Positions 44,477 to 54,820 are shown, counted from the first letter of the stretch. The stretch: 64,000 bases of DNA from Flammeovirgaceae bacterium UBA5585 (GCA_002425185.1 DILT01000013.1:434001-498000); one strand, 5' to 3'. Notes: a model not told the origin generated them from the sequence alone. Numbers and translations: made by a program.

Positions 44477-47080
44477 ATGGCAAGTAAGCAAACCGCAGAG
44501 ACCCCGCTGATGAAGCAATACAACGCTATAAAGGCGAAATATCCGGGTGCGCTATTGCTTTTCAGGGTGGGCGATTTTTATGAAACGTTTGGTGAAGATG
44601 CCATCCGGGCGGCCAGTGTCCTGGACATTACACTTACAAAAAGAGGAAATGGCTCTGCCTCTGAAATTGAGCTGGCCGGGTTTCCTCACCATGCCCTTGA
44701 TACTTACTTACCTAAGTTGGTTCGGGCCGGAAATCGCGTGGCCATTTGCGACCAACTGGAAGATCCTCGCTTTGTAAAGGGTATTGTGAAACGAGGGGTT
44801 ACGGAATTGGTTACTCCGGGGGTTTCGTTTAACGATACGGTGCTGGAAAAAAAGCAGAATAATTTTCTGGCCTCTTTATATGCAGGAAAGCAAGCGTTTG
44901 GTGTTTCCTTTCTGGATATCAGTACCGGTGAGTTTTATGTGGCCAATGGAAATGAAACGTACATCAATAAGCTGATTCAAAGTTTTGCACCAGCCGAAAT
45001 CATTTTTTCCAAGGGCCAGCGTGAAGTATTTGAAAAACAATTCGCAGATGATCATGCCACCTTTGCACTTGATGACTGGGTTTACGCATTTGATTTTGCC
45101 CAGGAAAAATTACTGAACCAGTTTAAAACCGCTACGCTTAAAGGCTTTGGTATTGATGGCTTGACTGAAGCCATCATCGCAGCCGGTGCCATCCTCTATT
45201 ATCTTGAAGCTACTGAACATAAAGACACACACCACATTGCCTCCGTTTCGCGCATTGATGAAGACAAGTACGTGTGGCTCGATAAATTTACGATTCGAAA
45301 CCTGGAGCTAATCTCATCGCCTTTCGAGGGTGGTGTTCCGCTGATTCAGGTTCTTGATCAGACGGTTACCCCCATGGGCTCACGCCAGCTACGAAAATGG
45401 ATGGTGCTTCCGCTTAAGGATAAGGCGTTGATTGAAGAACGCTTGAAGGTAGTTGACCTTTTCTTCCAGCAACAACAGGTAGCTGAAAAAATCAATGAGG
45501 AGCTTCGGCATATTGCTGATCTGGAACGATTAATTTCAAAAGTTGCAGTAGGTCGGATTAATCCACGGGAATTGTTACACTTAAAAAAATCGCTGCAACG
45601 CATAAGTCCCATTAAAAATTTGTTGGTTCAACAAGCCTCCCCCGAATTAAAAAAGCTGAGTGATCAGTTGAACCTGTGTGAGTTTTTAGTGGAGAAGATT
45701 GAACGGGAATTGCGTGAAGATGCACCCCTGCTTACCCACCAGGGGAATATTATTAAAGATGGTATTGATGCTGAACTGGATGAGTTGCGTAGTATTGCTT
45801 TTTCCGGCAAGGATTATTTATTACAAATTCAAAAACGCGAGATTGAGCGCACCCGAATCAACTCCCTGAAGATTTCCTACAACAAAGTTTTCGGATATTA
45901 TCTTGAGGTAAGCAATGCAAACAAAGATAAAGTTCCTGCCGATTGGATACGAAAGCAAACCCTGGTTAATGCCGAACGCTACATTACGGAAGAACTGAAA
46001 GTTTACGAGGAGAAGATTTTGCATGCCGAAGACAAGCTTGTTGCCATTGAGCAAAAGCTGTTTCAGGAACTGGTACAGCAGGCCGGAGATTTCGTAGCGC
46101 AAATCCAGCAAAATGCGCGAACACTGGCCGTAGTGGATTGTCTGCTTTCATTTGCCCATGTAGCACGACTGAACAACTATTCACGTCCGGAAATCAATGA
46201 ATCCACAACCCTTGATATAAAAGCGGGTCGCCATCCGGTAATTGAAAGACAGTTGCCAATGGGTGAAAGTTATGTGCCCAACGATGTGTACCTCGATAAC
46301 GAGACCCAGCAAATTCTCATCATCACCGGTCCGAATATGGCGGGTAAGTCGGCCTTGTTGAGACAAACCGCATTAATTGTTTTGATGGCACAACTAGGCA
46401 GTTTTGTTCCAGCCGATCGTGCACACATTGGCATAGTAGATAAAGTCTTTACCCGTGTTGGTGCTTCGGATAATTTATCAAAAGGCGAATCTACCTTTAT
46501 GGTTGAGATGATTGAAACGGCCAGCATTCTCAACAACCTGAGCAACCGCAGTTTGATTTTGATGGATGAGATTGGAAGGGGCACCTCTACCTACGATGGC
46601 GTTTCCATTGCCTGGGCCATTGTTGAGTACTTGCATCAGCATAAGGAATTCAAACCTAAAACATTATTTGCTACGCACTATCATGAATTGAATCAACTGG
46701 CTGAAGATTTTGTGCGGGTAAAAAATTTCAATGTGAGTGTAAAGGAAGTTGGCGATAAAATCATTTTCATGCGCAAACTGAAAGCCGGTGGCAGTGAACA
46801 TAGTTTTGGAATTCATGTGGCGCAACTGGCGGGCATTCCCAACAAGGTTGTATTGCGTGCCAATGAAGTATTGCATTTTCTGGAAAAGGAGAAGCATAAA
46901 AATGAGCCAAAGAAAAAATTGGAAGATTTGCCGCAGGCTACTCACCAAATGAGTTTGTTTGAGATGGATCCAAAATACAAACGGGTGCAGGAGATGCTGG
47001 AAACCATTGACATCAACACCATTAGCCCGGTGGAGGCATTGTTGAAGTTGAATGAGATATTATCGGTGTTGAAAAAATAA
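44477..47080 (+). CDS. mutS: DNA mismatch repair protein MutS
   Basis: Recognises mismatches and starts repair. 867 residues, the usual length. The mismatch-binding N-terminal domain has [16 protein letters not shown] (Phe-x-Glu), the lever domain follows, and the ATPase has Walker A GPNMAGKS at 618-625 and Walker [13 protein letters not shown] (Asp697/Glu698). C-terminal [10 protein letters not shown] and a helical dimerisation tail are present. It is a stand-alone gene with a promoter right at its start. Confidence 0.97.
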   Translation: MASKQTAETPLMKQYNAIKAKYPGALLLFRVGDFYETFGEDAIRAASVLDITLTKRGNGSASEIELAGFPHHALDTYLPKLVRAGNRVAICDQLEDPRFVKGIVKRGVTELVTPGVSFNDTVLEKKQNNFLASLYAGKQAFGVSFLDISTGEFYVANGNETYINKLIQSFAPAEIIFSKGQREVFEKQFADDHATFALDDWVYAFDFAQEKLLNQFKTATLKGFGIDGLTEAIIAAGAILYYLEATEHKDTHHIASVSRIDEDKYVWLDKFTIRNLELISSPFEGGVPLIQVLDQTVTPMGSRQLRKWMVLPLKDKALIEERLKVVDLFFQQQQVAEKINEELRHIADLERLISKVAVGRINPRELLHLKKSLQRISPIKNLLVQQASPELKKLSDQLNLCEFLVEKIERELREDAPLLTHQGNIIKDGIDAELDELRSIAFSGKDYLLQIQKREIERTRINSLKISYNKVFGYYLEVSNANKDKVPADWIRKQTLVNAERYITEELKVYEEKILHAEDKLVAIEQKLFQELVQQAGDFVAQIQQNARTLAVVDCLLSFAHVARLNNYSRPEINESTTLDIKAGRHPVIERQLPMGESYVPNDVYLDNETQQILIITGPNMAGKSALLRQTALIVLMAQLGSFVPADRAHIGIVDKVFTRVGASDNLSKGESTFMVEMIETASILNNLSNRSLILMDEIGRGTSTYDGVSIAWAIVEYLHQHKEFKPKTLFATHYHELNQLAEDFVRVKNFNVSVKEVGDKIIFMRKLKAGGSEHSFGIHVAQLAGIPNKVVLRANEVLHFLEKEKHKNEPKKKLEDLPQATHQMSLFEMDPKYKRVQEMLETIDINTISPVEALLKLNEILSVLKK

Positions 47081-47130
47081 TCACTTCATTCTTGTATATG
47101 AATACAAAGCCGGGATTAACTAAAATATTT

Positions 47131-47532
47131 ATGAAAATTAGTTTTCTTACATCTATCCTTCTCTTATGTTTTGCCTGCGGCCAACCCGCCTCATCGGATA
47201 GCAATTCAGAAACAGAAGTTGAAGAGGGGTATGCCTCACCAAATGAAATTGATGAATCTGATGCAGAAGCCCAAAAAGATGGGCCTGTTGTATACGTTAC
47301 ACACGATGGGGATAAATACCACACGGCCGATTGCCGCTTTTCAAAAACGGCACATCCGGTAAGGCTTAATCAGGCAAAAGCCGGTGGCAAAACAGCCTGT
47401 AGTGTGTGCAAGCCGAATTCAAAAAGCGGTGAGAGGCAGGTTCGTTGTTCAGGCAAAACGGCTGAAGGTAAACGGTGCTCGCGCACAACTACAGACGCAA
47501 GTGGTAAGTGTTTTCAGCATCGGGACAGTTAA
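47131..47532 (+). CDS. Small lipoprotein with zinc-binding cysteine motifs
   Basis: 133 residues from the ATG at 47131 (MKISFLTSILLLCFACGQ, lipobox Cys16). After an acidic linker it carries YVTHDGDKYHTADCRFSKTA followed by LNQAKAGGKTACSVCKP, a Cys/Cys-x-x-Cys module found in many nuclease- or competence-associated proteins, and then RCSGKTAEGKRCSRTT and GKCFQHRD, a Cys/His arrangement like the DUF5763 zinc motif. Both probably bind zinc. Its function is unknown. An in-frame ATG at 47092 is less likely because it precedes the signal peptide. Confidence 0.7.
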   Translation: MKISFLTSILLLCFACGQPASSDSNSETEVEEGYASPNEIDESDAEAQKDGPVVYVTHDGDKYHTADCRFSKTAHPVRLNQAKAGGKTACSVCKPNSKSGERQVRCSGKTAEGKRCSRTTTDASGKCFQHRDS

Positions 47533-48443
47533 TCTTTTGCAAAATTCCGAATAATCGACATGGATACAGCAGGGTTATTGCTAAGTCTCAAAAGGCTTTC
47601 ATAATAGTCTTCGGCTACGGAAATATAGCGGTCAGCCGGAAGAGCTTCCGTCCAGCCGGATTTGATTGCTTCAAGTGCTTCCGGGTTTTGAATATGCAGA
47701 CTGAGCAAAGACTTCTGAAGTTCATCGCGTAAACTCTCCGGCAGCTTTTTTCTGTACACAACAGGCCCCAATGGGATGGCCGGTGATTCCCACAACTTTT
47801 TCATTCTAACGGTGTCAGCTCCTAGTTTGTAGTATTCATTACTACCAAATGCGCATAAAGCAACCTCTCCTTTAAGAGCACGCTGGGCAGCAAGTGCGTG
47901 ATTATTTGTGTACTGAATTTCCAGAAAAAAACGTTCAGGATAACCTGGTTGGAGAGAGGCGAGTTTCAGTCGTGGTACAAGATTTCCGGAGGTAGACCCC
48001 GGACTTACCAGCACCAAAACAAAATCGGACGCATGAGCAACAACTTCTTCGAGTGTGTTTTCCGCAATGTTTGCCCCGGTTGCCAGCACACTTTTGTAAG
48101 CATTTTCTTTTTCTTTCGGGATGTTCAGGACAACACCGGTTTCATAGGCCTGCGACTTTTCTTTCAGCATCAAATAACCGAGCGTATTCATGAAGGCTAC
48201 ATCCACTTCTTCATTCTCCAATGCCTTTACTAATTCCTGCACTTTGGGATAACTCTTTACCTCAACAGTCAGGTTATTGGCCTCGCCAAAATGACGGGCA
48301 AAGGGTTCAATGTTTTTAATTCGGGGATTGTCGGCATACTGATAAGTACTGATGATCAGTTTATGAGCAGAGTGCCGCGAGTCTTGCGACCAGATTACAC
48401 CTGAGAATAAGGTTGAAACAACAAGGAGGTAGCGGGTAAGCAT
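47529..48443 (-). CDS. PhnD-type phosphate/phosphonate substrate-binding protein
   Basis: 304 residues with a signal peptide (MLTRYLLVVSTLFSGVIWSQ). Periplasmic binding protein type 2 fold: VEVKSYPKVQELVKALENEEVDVAFMNTLGYLML, FVLVLVSPGSTSGNLVPRLKL and IQYTNNHALAAQRALKGEVALCAFGSNEYYKLG, all typical of PhnD. No ABC permease or ATPase gene is beside it. It is the last gene after two Crp/Fnr genes with a 9-bp gap, so it may sense a ligand for that cluster rather than feed a transporter; this last point is inference. Confidence 0.85.
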   Translation of the reverse strand: MLTRYLLVVSTLFSGVIWSQDSRHSAHKLIISTYQYADNPRIKNIEPFARHFGEANNLTVEVKSYPKVQELVKALENEEVDVAFMNTLGYLMLKEKSQAYETGVVLNIPKEKENAYKSVLATGANIAENTLEEVVAHASDFVLVLVSPGSTSGNLVPRLKLASLQPGYPERFFLEIQYTNNHALAAQRALKGEVALCAFGSNEYYKLGADTVRMKKLWESPAIPLGPVVYRKKLPESLRDELQKSLLSLHIQNPEALEAIKSGWTEALPADRYISVAEDYYESLLRLSNNPAVSMSIIRNFAKD

Positions 48444-48452
48444 TGATTTACG

Positions 48453-49037
48453 TTAATCTGGTATGGATAATCTCTTCCGTATACGACTTAAAGCTTCTGG
48501 GGTTATGCCCAGGTAGGAGGCGATGTATTTTAACGGCACATTGGCCATCACTTTAGGACGCTCCTTCATCAATTTAAGGTAACGTTCTTCCGGGCTCTTA
48601 AACAACAGAGCTTTGTTTCGCTCCACAACAAAAAGCAACACATATTCGGTGATGAGCCGACCAAACTTTTGCCACACCATAGCGCTTTCATAAAGTGCCT
48701 GCATGTCGGTATACTCGAGCTGAAGAATTTCAAGATCCTCCATGGCTACTATGTAATCGGTGCTGGGTTTGCGGGGTATCAGGCTGGCAAAATCGGTGGT
48801 GAAGTTACCTTCAAACGCAAAGTTTATGGTCAGGTCTTCATCCTGAATGATGTTATAGATGCGCACAAATCCTTTGTTGATAAAGGTTACGTGGTTGCAG
48901 ATTTCTCCCTCGCGCAGCAAGTATTCACCTTTTTTGATAAATCGCCTGGTGAGTACATTCTGCATCATCATCCATTCTTCTTCTGTAAAATTCAGGAAGC
49001 GCGATACGAAATTCCGGATGGATGAGAATTCATTCAT
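48453..49037 (-). CDS. Crp/Fnr family transcription regulator, paralogue 1
   Basis: 194 residues. N-terminal cyclic-nucleotide-binding-type beta barrel (RFIKKGEYLLREGEICNHVTFINKGFVRIY), long dimer helix, and C-terminal helix-turn-helix VPLKYIASYLGITPEALSRIRKRL. The recognition helix carries E-A-L-S-R, the ExxSR signature used by FNR to contact TTGAT. Only one cysteine is present, so it has no Fe-S cluster like FNR of enteric bacteria. About half of the residues match the next upstream gene product. Same strand as the TonB receptor. Confidence 0.9.
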   Translation of the reverse strand: MNEFSSIRNFVSRFLNFTEEEWMMMQNVLTRRFIKKGEYLLREGEICNHVTFINKGFVRIYNIIQDEDLTINFAFEGNFTTDFASLIPRKPSTDYIVAMEDLEILQLEYTDMQALYESAMVWQKFGRLITEYVLLFVVERNKALLFKSPEERYLKLMKERPKVMANVPLKYIASYLGITPEALSRIRKRLSIPD

Positions 49038-49099
49038 AATGAAAGATAATAACGCATGCAGTAACTAAACCGGCCAGGTTTATAAATGTTTGACGGTGC

Positions 49100-49690
49100 T
49101 TAGTTAGCCCCGCTTTGGGCTACCCGTTTACGGATCCGGCTCAGGGCCTCGGGTGTTACACCAAGAAAGGAAGCAATGTATTTTAAGGGCACGCGCTCCA
49201 AAACCAATGGTTTCTCTTGCATCAGTTGCAGGTACAGCTCCTCGGGCGTTTTCAGGAGCAGGTTTTGGCTGCGAAAAGCTGTAAATACAAATACATATTC
49301 CGCTATCAATCGCCCGTACTTTTGCCAAATCCCATACTTCTCGTACAGAAAATGCATAGCGGTATACTCTAACTGCAACACCTCGGCATCTTCCAGCGCA
49401 ACAATAAAATCGCGCGAAGGCAGCCGGGTAACAAAGCTGCAATAGTCGGTAGCGTATTCGTTTTCAAAAACAAAAAACTGGGTGCGCTCTTCATCGCGAA
49501 CCATATTGTAATTTCTGAAGCATCCCCGGTTAACAAAGGAAACATGATTGCATACCTGCCCCTCCGTGAGGAGGAACTCACCTTTTTTAAACCATTTTCG
49601 GGTTAGTGCTGATTGATGCGCCCGCCACTCTTCTTCTGTAAAGGTGACAAACTGAGAAACAAATTTCCGGATGGAAGCGAATTCGTCCAT
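49100..49690 (-). CDS. Crp/Fnr family transcription regulator, paralogue 2
   Basis: 196 residues, same layout as its neighbour: KWFKKGEFLLTEGQVCNHVSFVNRGCFRNY, dimer helix, and VPLKYIASFLGVTPEALSRIRKRVA with the same ExxSR recognition helix. Two cysteines only. It starts 25 bp after the TonB receptor stop, so it is likely on the receptor transcript. The pair probably arose by tandem duplication. Confidence 0.9.
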   Translation of the reverse strand: MDEFASIRKFVSQFVTFTEEEWRAHQSALTRKWFKKGEFLLTEGQVCNHVSFVNRGCFRNYNMVRDEERTQFFVFENEYATDYCSFVTRLPSRDFIVALEDAEVLQLEYTAMHFLYEKYGIWQKYGRLIAEYVFVFTAFRSQNLLLKTPEELYLQLMQEKPLVLERVPLKYIASFLGVTPEALSRIRKRVAQSGAN

Positions 49691-49715
49691 CCGGAAAGAT
49701 ACTAAGGAAATGTTA

Positions 49716-52133
49716 TCAGAACGTAAAGCGCACGAAGGGTACGGGGAAAAATCCCTGTTGATACTGGGTTACAATGGTATTGGTGCGGGGGTTATAGCTT
49801 TGGGCAAAAATGTTTTGGTTGTTGGTTACGTTTTGAAGATCGAGGGCAAATTCAAGCGTGCTCTTTTTATATTCTTTACGATAAGCTATGCGGAAATCGG
49901 TTCTGAAGTAGGCATCCTGCTTTTCGCTGAAAGCCTGGTTGTCCTGGAAAATAGTGCGCCCGAATTTTTGTGAAGCAACAACATCAATTGGAGTAAGAAA
50001 CTTTCCACCAATGGTGGTTACTTTAAGGTTCAGCGACAGGTATTTTTGTTTACTGCCCAGTTTAAACTCCTTACCAAACAGACCATTCACCACATACTGA
50101 GTATTGTATGCCGTGTTGCGTTCTACGCCATCACTGCCTTCGTATTTCGAATTGAAAATGGAAGAAGTAACCAGGAAGTAATACCCTTGATTGAAGAATC
50201 GCTCTACTGTTAATTCTATACCGTAATTTGTACCTGAGCCCTTATTCACCAGACTGTCCTGGTCAACCGGGATAAAGCTTGACCCGGTGTTGATGGCCGA
50301 GAAGGATGTAGGGCGTTGTTCAACTGGTACGTTGCTCAATGATTGATAGTATCCTTCGGCTTTTAAACGAAGGTTTTCGGTAATATTCCAATCGTATGTA
50401 AGTACTGTATGTTGACTGGTGGTGAATTTGAGATCCGTATTGGTAAGGATGTAGTTATTGTCGGAAATTTTGGTTTGCACATACGAAGTGTACGGGCTTT
50501 GAATCTGGTTGTGGATACCATAGCCAAGGCTAATGGATTGTTTTCCATTGATAAGATATTGGATACCCAGACGCGGTTCTGCAACGGCCTGTTCATTGAG
50601 TGCATAATACTGAGTATGCACCCCTGCATTGAAAGAAAATTTTGGGTTAAAACGATGGCGCCACGTAGCAAAACCCTGGTACAAAATAGTCTGGTCCTGC
50701 ACATTTATCCGCACAGAATCACTTCCCAGGTTTGCAAAAATATCGCGGTTATAAAGATCAAATTTCAGTACATCAACATACCCGCCATAGGTTAGGGTGT
50801 TTTTGGCGTTAAACTTTGTGCGGAACACTGCCAAGGCTGAGTATTTGGTTGTTGTAAACTCAGCTTCGCCACGGGCAAACCGGGCGGTTACTTCATTGTT
50901 AACATCGCGAACCAGCGAGTCACCGCGGAAACTTTCTTCCGCTGAACTAATGCCCATGGTAACTTTCAAATGTGTTTTTGATGAAATACTTTTTTCGTAG
51001 CTGATACCGGCAATGCCGGTTTTATACCGGGGAAATAAATCCTCATTCTCATTTCCATAAAGGTCCCCGGATTCACCTTCAAGGTCGGCTTCACTGCCGA
51101 GCAGGTCGATTGCGCTTTTACCAGCAAGACCAAAGACGGACCAATGCCCTCCATTTTTGGCAGGCAAGGTGAGTTTGAAATTCAAGTCCTGGTATAATGG
51201 AATGTTTGATCCTGTTCCGAATTCAATACCCAGCGCATTGAATACACCAAGTGTGGAATAACGGTAGTTAACGATGTAGGAGCCTTTATTATTTTTTGAC
51301 AATGGCCCTTCAGCGCCAACTTCAAAGCCATTAAAGCCAACCTGGGTTACAAACTCATGTTTCTGGTTGTTGCCCTCGCGCAAACGAATATCAAAAACAC
51401 CTGCAACAGCATTTCCATACTGTGCCGGAAAGGCGCTGGTCATAAAATCGGATTTATCCAGGTTGTTGTTGTTGAGCATACTCACAGGCCCGCCTGTGCT
51501 GTTGAGCGATCCGAAGTGATTGGGGTTGGGAATGTTTAACCCTTCCAGTTGCCACAGCATGCCGGTGGGTGAGTTCCCGCGCACAACAATGTCGTTTCGG
51601 GAATCATCACCACCGATCACACCGGCAAAATTTGCGGCCATGCGCGAAGGGTCACCCAATGCACCAGCGTAACGTTTGGTATCATCTACATTAAAGGAGC
51701 GTGCACTAACAAGAGCCAAATCATTGTTGGTAGCCGTTTTGTCGTCTTTTGAATTGGCCACTACCACAACCTCGCTAAGCTGACGGATGCTTTCTGTAAG
51801 GCTAAGGTTGAGGATAACCTCCTTGCCGGCTGTTACCAATACATTCGGAATCATTTGTTCCTCATACCCGATGTAGGTGATTTTCAAGGTTTGTCGGCCT
51901 ACCGGCACATTTTCGATACGGTAGTTACCATCTACATCCGTAGCGCTGCCTAATACCGTTTCGTTAGTGGCCAACACAGTAACGTTTACACCTATTAAGG
52001 GTGTTTTGGTGGTTTCATCTACCACTTTGCCACGAATGGTTTGTGTAGATTGACTGAATGCAGAAATTGTCAGCAAAACAGCTATAACAATTCCCATTAA
52101 AAGTTTGAATGCTTTTGCTTCATCGGTTTTCAT
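49716..52133 (-). CDS. TonB-dependent receptor with CarboxypepD-like plug extension
   Basis: 805 residues from the ATG at 52133 with a signal (KLLMGIVIAVLLTISAFSQ). The first mature domain is carboxypeptidase-D regulatory-like (IRGKVVDETTKTPLIGVNVTVLATNETVLGSATDVDGNYRIENVPVGRQ; residues about 35-85), followed by a plug and a 22-strand-type barrel that ends in aromatic residue F (PVPFVRFTF). No SusD partner is next to it, so it is a stand-alone receptor. A LytT-type response regulator and sensor kinase lie upstream, two Crp/Fnr genes downstream, and two FNR-type boxes precede it. Confidence 0.9.
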   Translation of the reverse strand: MKTDEAKAFKLLMGIVIAVLLTISAFSQSTQTIRGKVVDETTKTPLIGVNVTVLATNETVLGSATDVDGNYRIENVPVGRQTLKITYIGYEEQMIPNVLVTAGKEVILNLSLTESIRQLSEVVVVANSKDDKTATNNDLALVSARSFNVDDTKRYAGALGDPSRMAANFAGVIGGDDSRNDIVVRGNSPTGMLWQLEGLNIPNPNHFGSLNSTGGPVSMLNNNNLDKSDFMTSAFPAQYGNAVAGVFDIRLREGNNQKHEFVTQVGFNGFEVGAEGPLSKNNKGSYIVNYRYSTLGVFNALGIEFGTGSNIPLYQDLNFKLTLPAKNGGHWSVFGLAGKSAIDLLGSEADLEGESGDLYGNENEDLFPRYKTGIAGISYEKSISSKTHLKVTMGISSAEESFRGDSLVRDVNNEVTARFARGEAEFTTTKYSALAVFRTKFNAKNTLTYGGYVDVLKFDLYNRDIFANLGSDSVRINVQDQTILYQGFATWRHRFNPKFSFNAGVHTQYYALNEQAVAEPRLGIQYLINGKQSISLGYGIHNQIQSPYTSYVQTKISDNNYILTNTDLKFTTSQHTVLTYDWNITENLRLKAEGYYQSLSNVPVEQRPTSFSAINTGSSFIPVDQDSLVNKGSGTNYGIELTVERFFNQGYYFLVTSSIFNSKYEGSDGVERNTAYNTQYVVNGLFGKEFKLGSKQKYLSLNLKVTTIGGKFLTPIDVVASQKFGRTIFQDNQAFSEKQDAYFRTDFRIAYRKEYKKSTLEFALDLQNVTNNQNIFAQSYNPRTNTIVTQYQQGFFPVPFVRFTF

Positions 52134-52191
52134 GATCGGGTTTGGTTTTGTTTGATGAAGCAAAGGTGAATGGCTTTACGGTGTGCCTTGC

Positions 52192-52205
52192 TTGATGGAA
52201 ATCAA
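52192..52205. promoter_or_regulatory. FNR-type box A upstream of the TonB receptor
   Basis: TTGATGGAAATCAA is a perfect TTGAT-N4-ATCAA palindrome, further extended by one base pair on each side (C and G). It lies 59 bp before the receptor ATG. Confidence 0.75.
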
Positions 52206-52223
52206 GAAAAAGCAGAAATCGGA

Positions 52224-52237
52224 TTGATCTGGATCAA
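52224..52237. promoter_or_regulatory. FNR-type box B upstream of the TonB receptor
   Basis: TTGATCTGGATCAA is a second perfect TTGAT-N4-ATCAA palindrome, with its centre exactly 32 bp from that of box A (three helical turns). Confidence 0.75.
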
Positions 52238-52270
52238 TAAAACGTGCTAAAGATTTTTAGCAGTAGGAAA

Positions 52271-52993
52271 TCAGCTGCGCTTAAACAGGTTATTGCCCAT
52301 AATTTTTTGCATCACATCGTCCTTTAGGTTGCGACTGACAGGAATACGGGAGTTTCCAATCACGATATCGTGGCTGTCAACCGCTGTGATTTTATCGAGA
52401 GCAACCATAAACGACTTGTGTACTTTCAAAAAACGGTCAGTCGGGAGCTGACTTTCCAGTCCGCTGAAGGTAATGTAAGTAATCATCTTTCGTTCGGCTG
52501 TGTGGATGATGCAATAATTCTGCATAGCCTCAATGTACAGTACATCACCGTACTTTACTTTCTCAAATTTGTGATCGCATTTAATAAAGAAATAATCTTG
52601 AGAAGGAGAAGGGCTTGCTTCAGCTTTTTGCTTTAGCACATAGAAATCATGTGCCTTTTGTACAGCTTTTAAAAAGCGATCAAACGGAATAGGTTTAACC
52701 AGGTAGTCGATGATATCGAGTGAATATCCCTCCAATGCATATTCAGAATAGGCCGTGGTAAAGATAACCAGGGGTGGATTCTTCAGCGTTTTTAAAAATT
52801 CAATTCCCGAAAGTTTAGGCATGTGAATATCAAGGAAGAGCAAATCAACATTTCCATCGTTTAATAACGCGGATGCTTTCATGGCATTCTCACATTTTCC
52901 TGCCAGATTGAGAAAATCAACTTCGCTTACATATTCCTCAAGCCCTTTTCGGGCTACGGGCTCATCATCGATAATAAGGCAGTTAAGTTTCAT
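52271..52993 (-). CDS. LytTR-type response regulator
   Basis: 240 residues. Receiver domain with the phosphorylation site Asp55 in LLFLDIHMPKL and conserved Asp/Asp/Glu near the start (IIDDEP); C-terminal LytTR DNA-binding domain with FFIKCDHKFEKVKYGDVLYIEAMQNYC and FLKVHKSFMVALDKI. Controls genes in response to its partner kinase, encoded 18 bp upstream on the same strand. Confidence 0.93.
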   Translation of the reverse strand: MKLNCLIIDDEPVARKGLEEYVSEVDFLNLAGKCENAMKASALLNDGNVDLLFLDIHMPKLSGIEFLKTLKNPPLVIFTTAYSEYALEGYSLDIIDYLVKPIPFDRFLKAVQKAHDFYVLKQKAEASPSPSQDYFFIKCDHKFEKVKYGDVLYIEAMQNYCIIHTAERKMITYITFSGLESQLPTDRFLKVHKSFMVALDKITAVDSHDIVIGNSRIPVSRNLKDDVMQKIMGNNLFKRS

Positions 52994-53011
52994 TTTTAGT
53001 TCTTTGAGTCC

Positions 53012-54031
53012 CTACGTCACTTTAAGATTCAGCAGTACGTTGAAATTTTCAGGCTGGTCAGTAATAGTTAGCGTGTACCGATAATTATACAATAGTTCCA
53101 GCCTGCGTTGAACATTTTTTAAGCCAATGCCACCACTGGTAAGTACTGTTTTCGGGTCTTTTGTGTTGGATACTTTTAGTTGGAACGTATCGCCTGTCTT
53201 CCTAATATCGATGTCAATGATATTCTTCTTATCGCTAAAGTGTGACACGTGCTTAAAGGCATTTTCAATAAACGGCAGTAAAAGCAGTGGAGGCAGTGTA
53301 AAGTTTTTCAACTCGTCAGCACACGAAAACCGGATATCGTAGTGCTCATCTTTGCGCAGGCGTTGAAGCTCAACATAATTTTTTATGTAGTGGATTTCCT
53401 TTCCTATATCAATTTCCTTTCCGTTACACTCATACAACTGGTAACGCAGCATGTCCGAAAACTTCGAAAGCGTTTCGCGCGCGGCAGTGTTTTGCTTATC
53501 AATTTGAAAGAAAACCGTATTTAACGAGTTGAACAGAAAATGCGGATTGATCTGCGCTTTCAGGTACTCCAGTTCAGCATTTAATTTTTCAAGTTCAATT
53601 TTTCTGATTAGCTCTTTTTGGATATACCATTGCTTGCTTAGGTAAAGCGTGGAAGCAAAAGCGAGGTAAAACAAAACAATTGAAAAATTGTAAAACGTAT
53701 TGTGAAAAAATCCCTGACGGGCAGGGTTGTTCATAATATAACCATACAGGTACACATCATGAAGGTTTTTAAGCATTATGTAAAGTAGCACAGCGACAAG
53801 AATGATCGCCAGAGCCTTCCAAATTCTTTTCTGTGAATTTAGGATTGGAATGGCAATAAGAAGATTGGAATATATCACAACAGCCAGCAAACCATTACGA
53901 ACAACAAGTTCAAGCGCAAATTGACCGAAACCTGCCTGAGTGATTAATCCGGAATGCGTATAGGCATGAAACCCTACGGTCAGTAGCCAGAAAAGAAAAT
54001 GATCGATCTTGTATGTAAAGAGCTTCTCCAT
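53012..54031 (-). CDS. LytS-type sensor histidine kinase
   Basis: 339 residues. Four transmembrane helices in the first half (about 12-135), then the His_kinase domain with phosphoacceptor motif INPHFLFNSLNTVFF and an ATP-binding domain (LPPLLLLPFIENAFKHVSHF; GGIGLKNVQRRL). Partner of the LytTR regulator just downstream; the ligand is unknown. Confidence 0.93.
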   Translation of the reverse strand: MEKLFTYKIDHFLFWLLTVGFHAYTHSGLITQAGFGQFALELVVRNGLLAVVIYSNLLIAIPILNSQKRIWKALAIILVAVLLYIMLKNLHDVYLYGYIMNNPARQGFFHNTFYNFSIVLFYLAFASTLYLSKQWYIQKELIRKIELEKLNAELEYLKAQINPHFLFNSLNTVFFQIDKQNTAARETLSKFSDMLRYQLYECNGKEIDIGKEIHYIKNYVELQRLRKDEHYDIRFSCADELKNFTLPPLLLLPFIENAFKHVSHFSDKKNIIDIDIRKTGDTFQLKVSNTKDPKTVLTSGGIGLKNVQRRLELLYNYRYTLTITDQPENFNVLLNLKVT

Positions 54032-54170
54032 TACTGAAAATTAATTCTTTAAACGGAGCGCTGAACAAGGCCGAACAACATTTCGTCAAGAATAACCTGC
54101 GGATCGTCAGGTATGAGTGAGCTACACAGGATAAAACACGTTATTTCTCCATAACCAATCCCTTTCTGTT

Positions 54171-54797
54171 ATGAAATCTACTGTATTAAATGTTCTCCTC
54201 ACCTGTGTAGTGTTGAGTGCATGTTCTCAACCAAAGGTATTTAACGACAGACAAGTAGGTGATGGTTGTGAGGATTGTGAATTGATGTTTGCGGGCATAC
54301 CCTCAACTATTATTTCATGGAAAACAAAACTTGCCGCGGATAATGAACCTGGTGAACCGCTGATTATCAGTGGAACGATTTTCAAAAATGACGGTAAAAC
54401 TCCGGCTTCTGATGTTATTTTGTATGTGTATCAAACTGACAATACCGGCCGGTATACCCCGGCACCCAACCAGGTTCATGCTAAACGACACGGTCATTTA
54501 CGGGGCTGGATAAAAACCGATGAACAAGGGAAGTATGAATTCAGGACAATCCGACCAGCAGCTTACCCAAACAGAAATGATCCGCAGCACATTCACCCCA
54601 TCATCAAGGAACCCGGTCTTTCATATTACTGGATCGATGATTTTGTTTTTGAAGATGATCCGCTGCTAACGGATCAACTAAAGAAAAAATTCGATGAGAG
54701 AGGAGGATCAGGAGTTATCAAACTAAAGAAGAACGAAAAGAAAGCCTGGATTGGGAAACGTGATATTATTCTCGGATTGAATATTCCGAATTATTAA
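54171..54797 (+). CDS. Intradiol-ring-cleavage-dioxygenase-like lipoprotein
   Basis: 208 residues with a lipoprotein signal (VLSACS). The fold matches the protocatechuate 3,4-dioxygenase beta-subunit domain: LIISGTIFKNDGKTPASDVILYVYQTDNTGRYTP, HGHLRGWIKTDEQGKYEFRTIRPAAYPN, and the iron ligands expected as Tyr in GRYTP/AAYPN and His in PQHIHPII. Such exported versions are common in Bacteroidota; whether it has ring-cleaving activity is uncertain, since export and lipid anchoring are unlike catabolic dioxygenases. Confidence 0.8.
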   Translation: MKSTVLNVLLTCVVLSACSQPKVFNDRQVGDGCEDCELMFAGIPSTIISWKTKLAADNEPGEPLIISGTIFKNDGKTPASDVILYVYQTDNTGRYTPAPNQVHAKRHGHLRGWIKTDEQGKYEFRTIRPAAYPNRNDPQHIHPIIKEPGLSYYWIDDFVFEDDPLLTDQLKKKFDERGGSGVIKLKKNEKKAWIGKRDIILGLNIPNY

Positions 54798-54820
54798 TTC
54801 TATATCCGCGGGGAGGTGAT

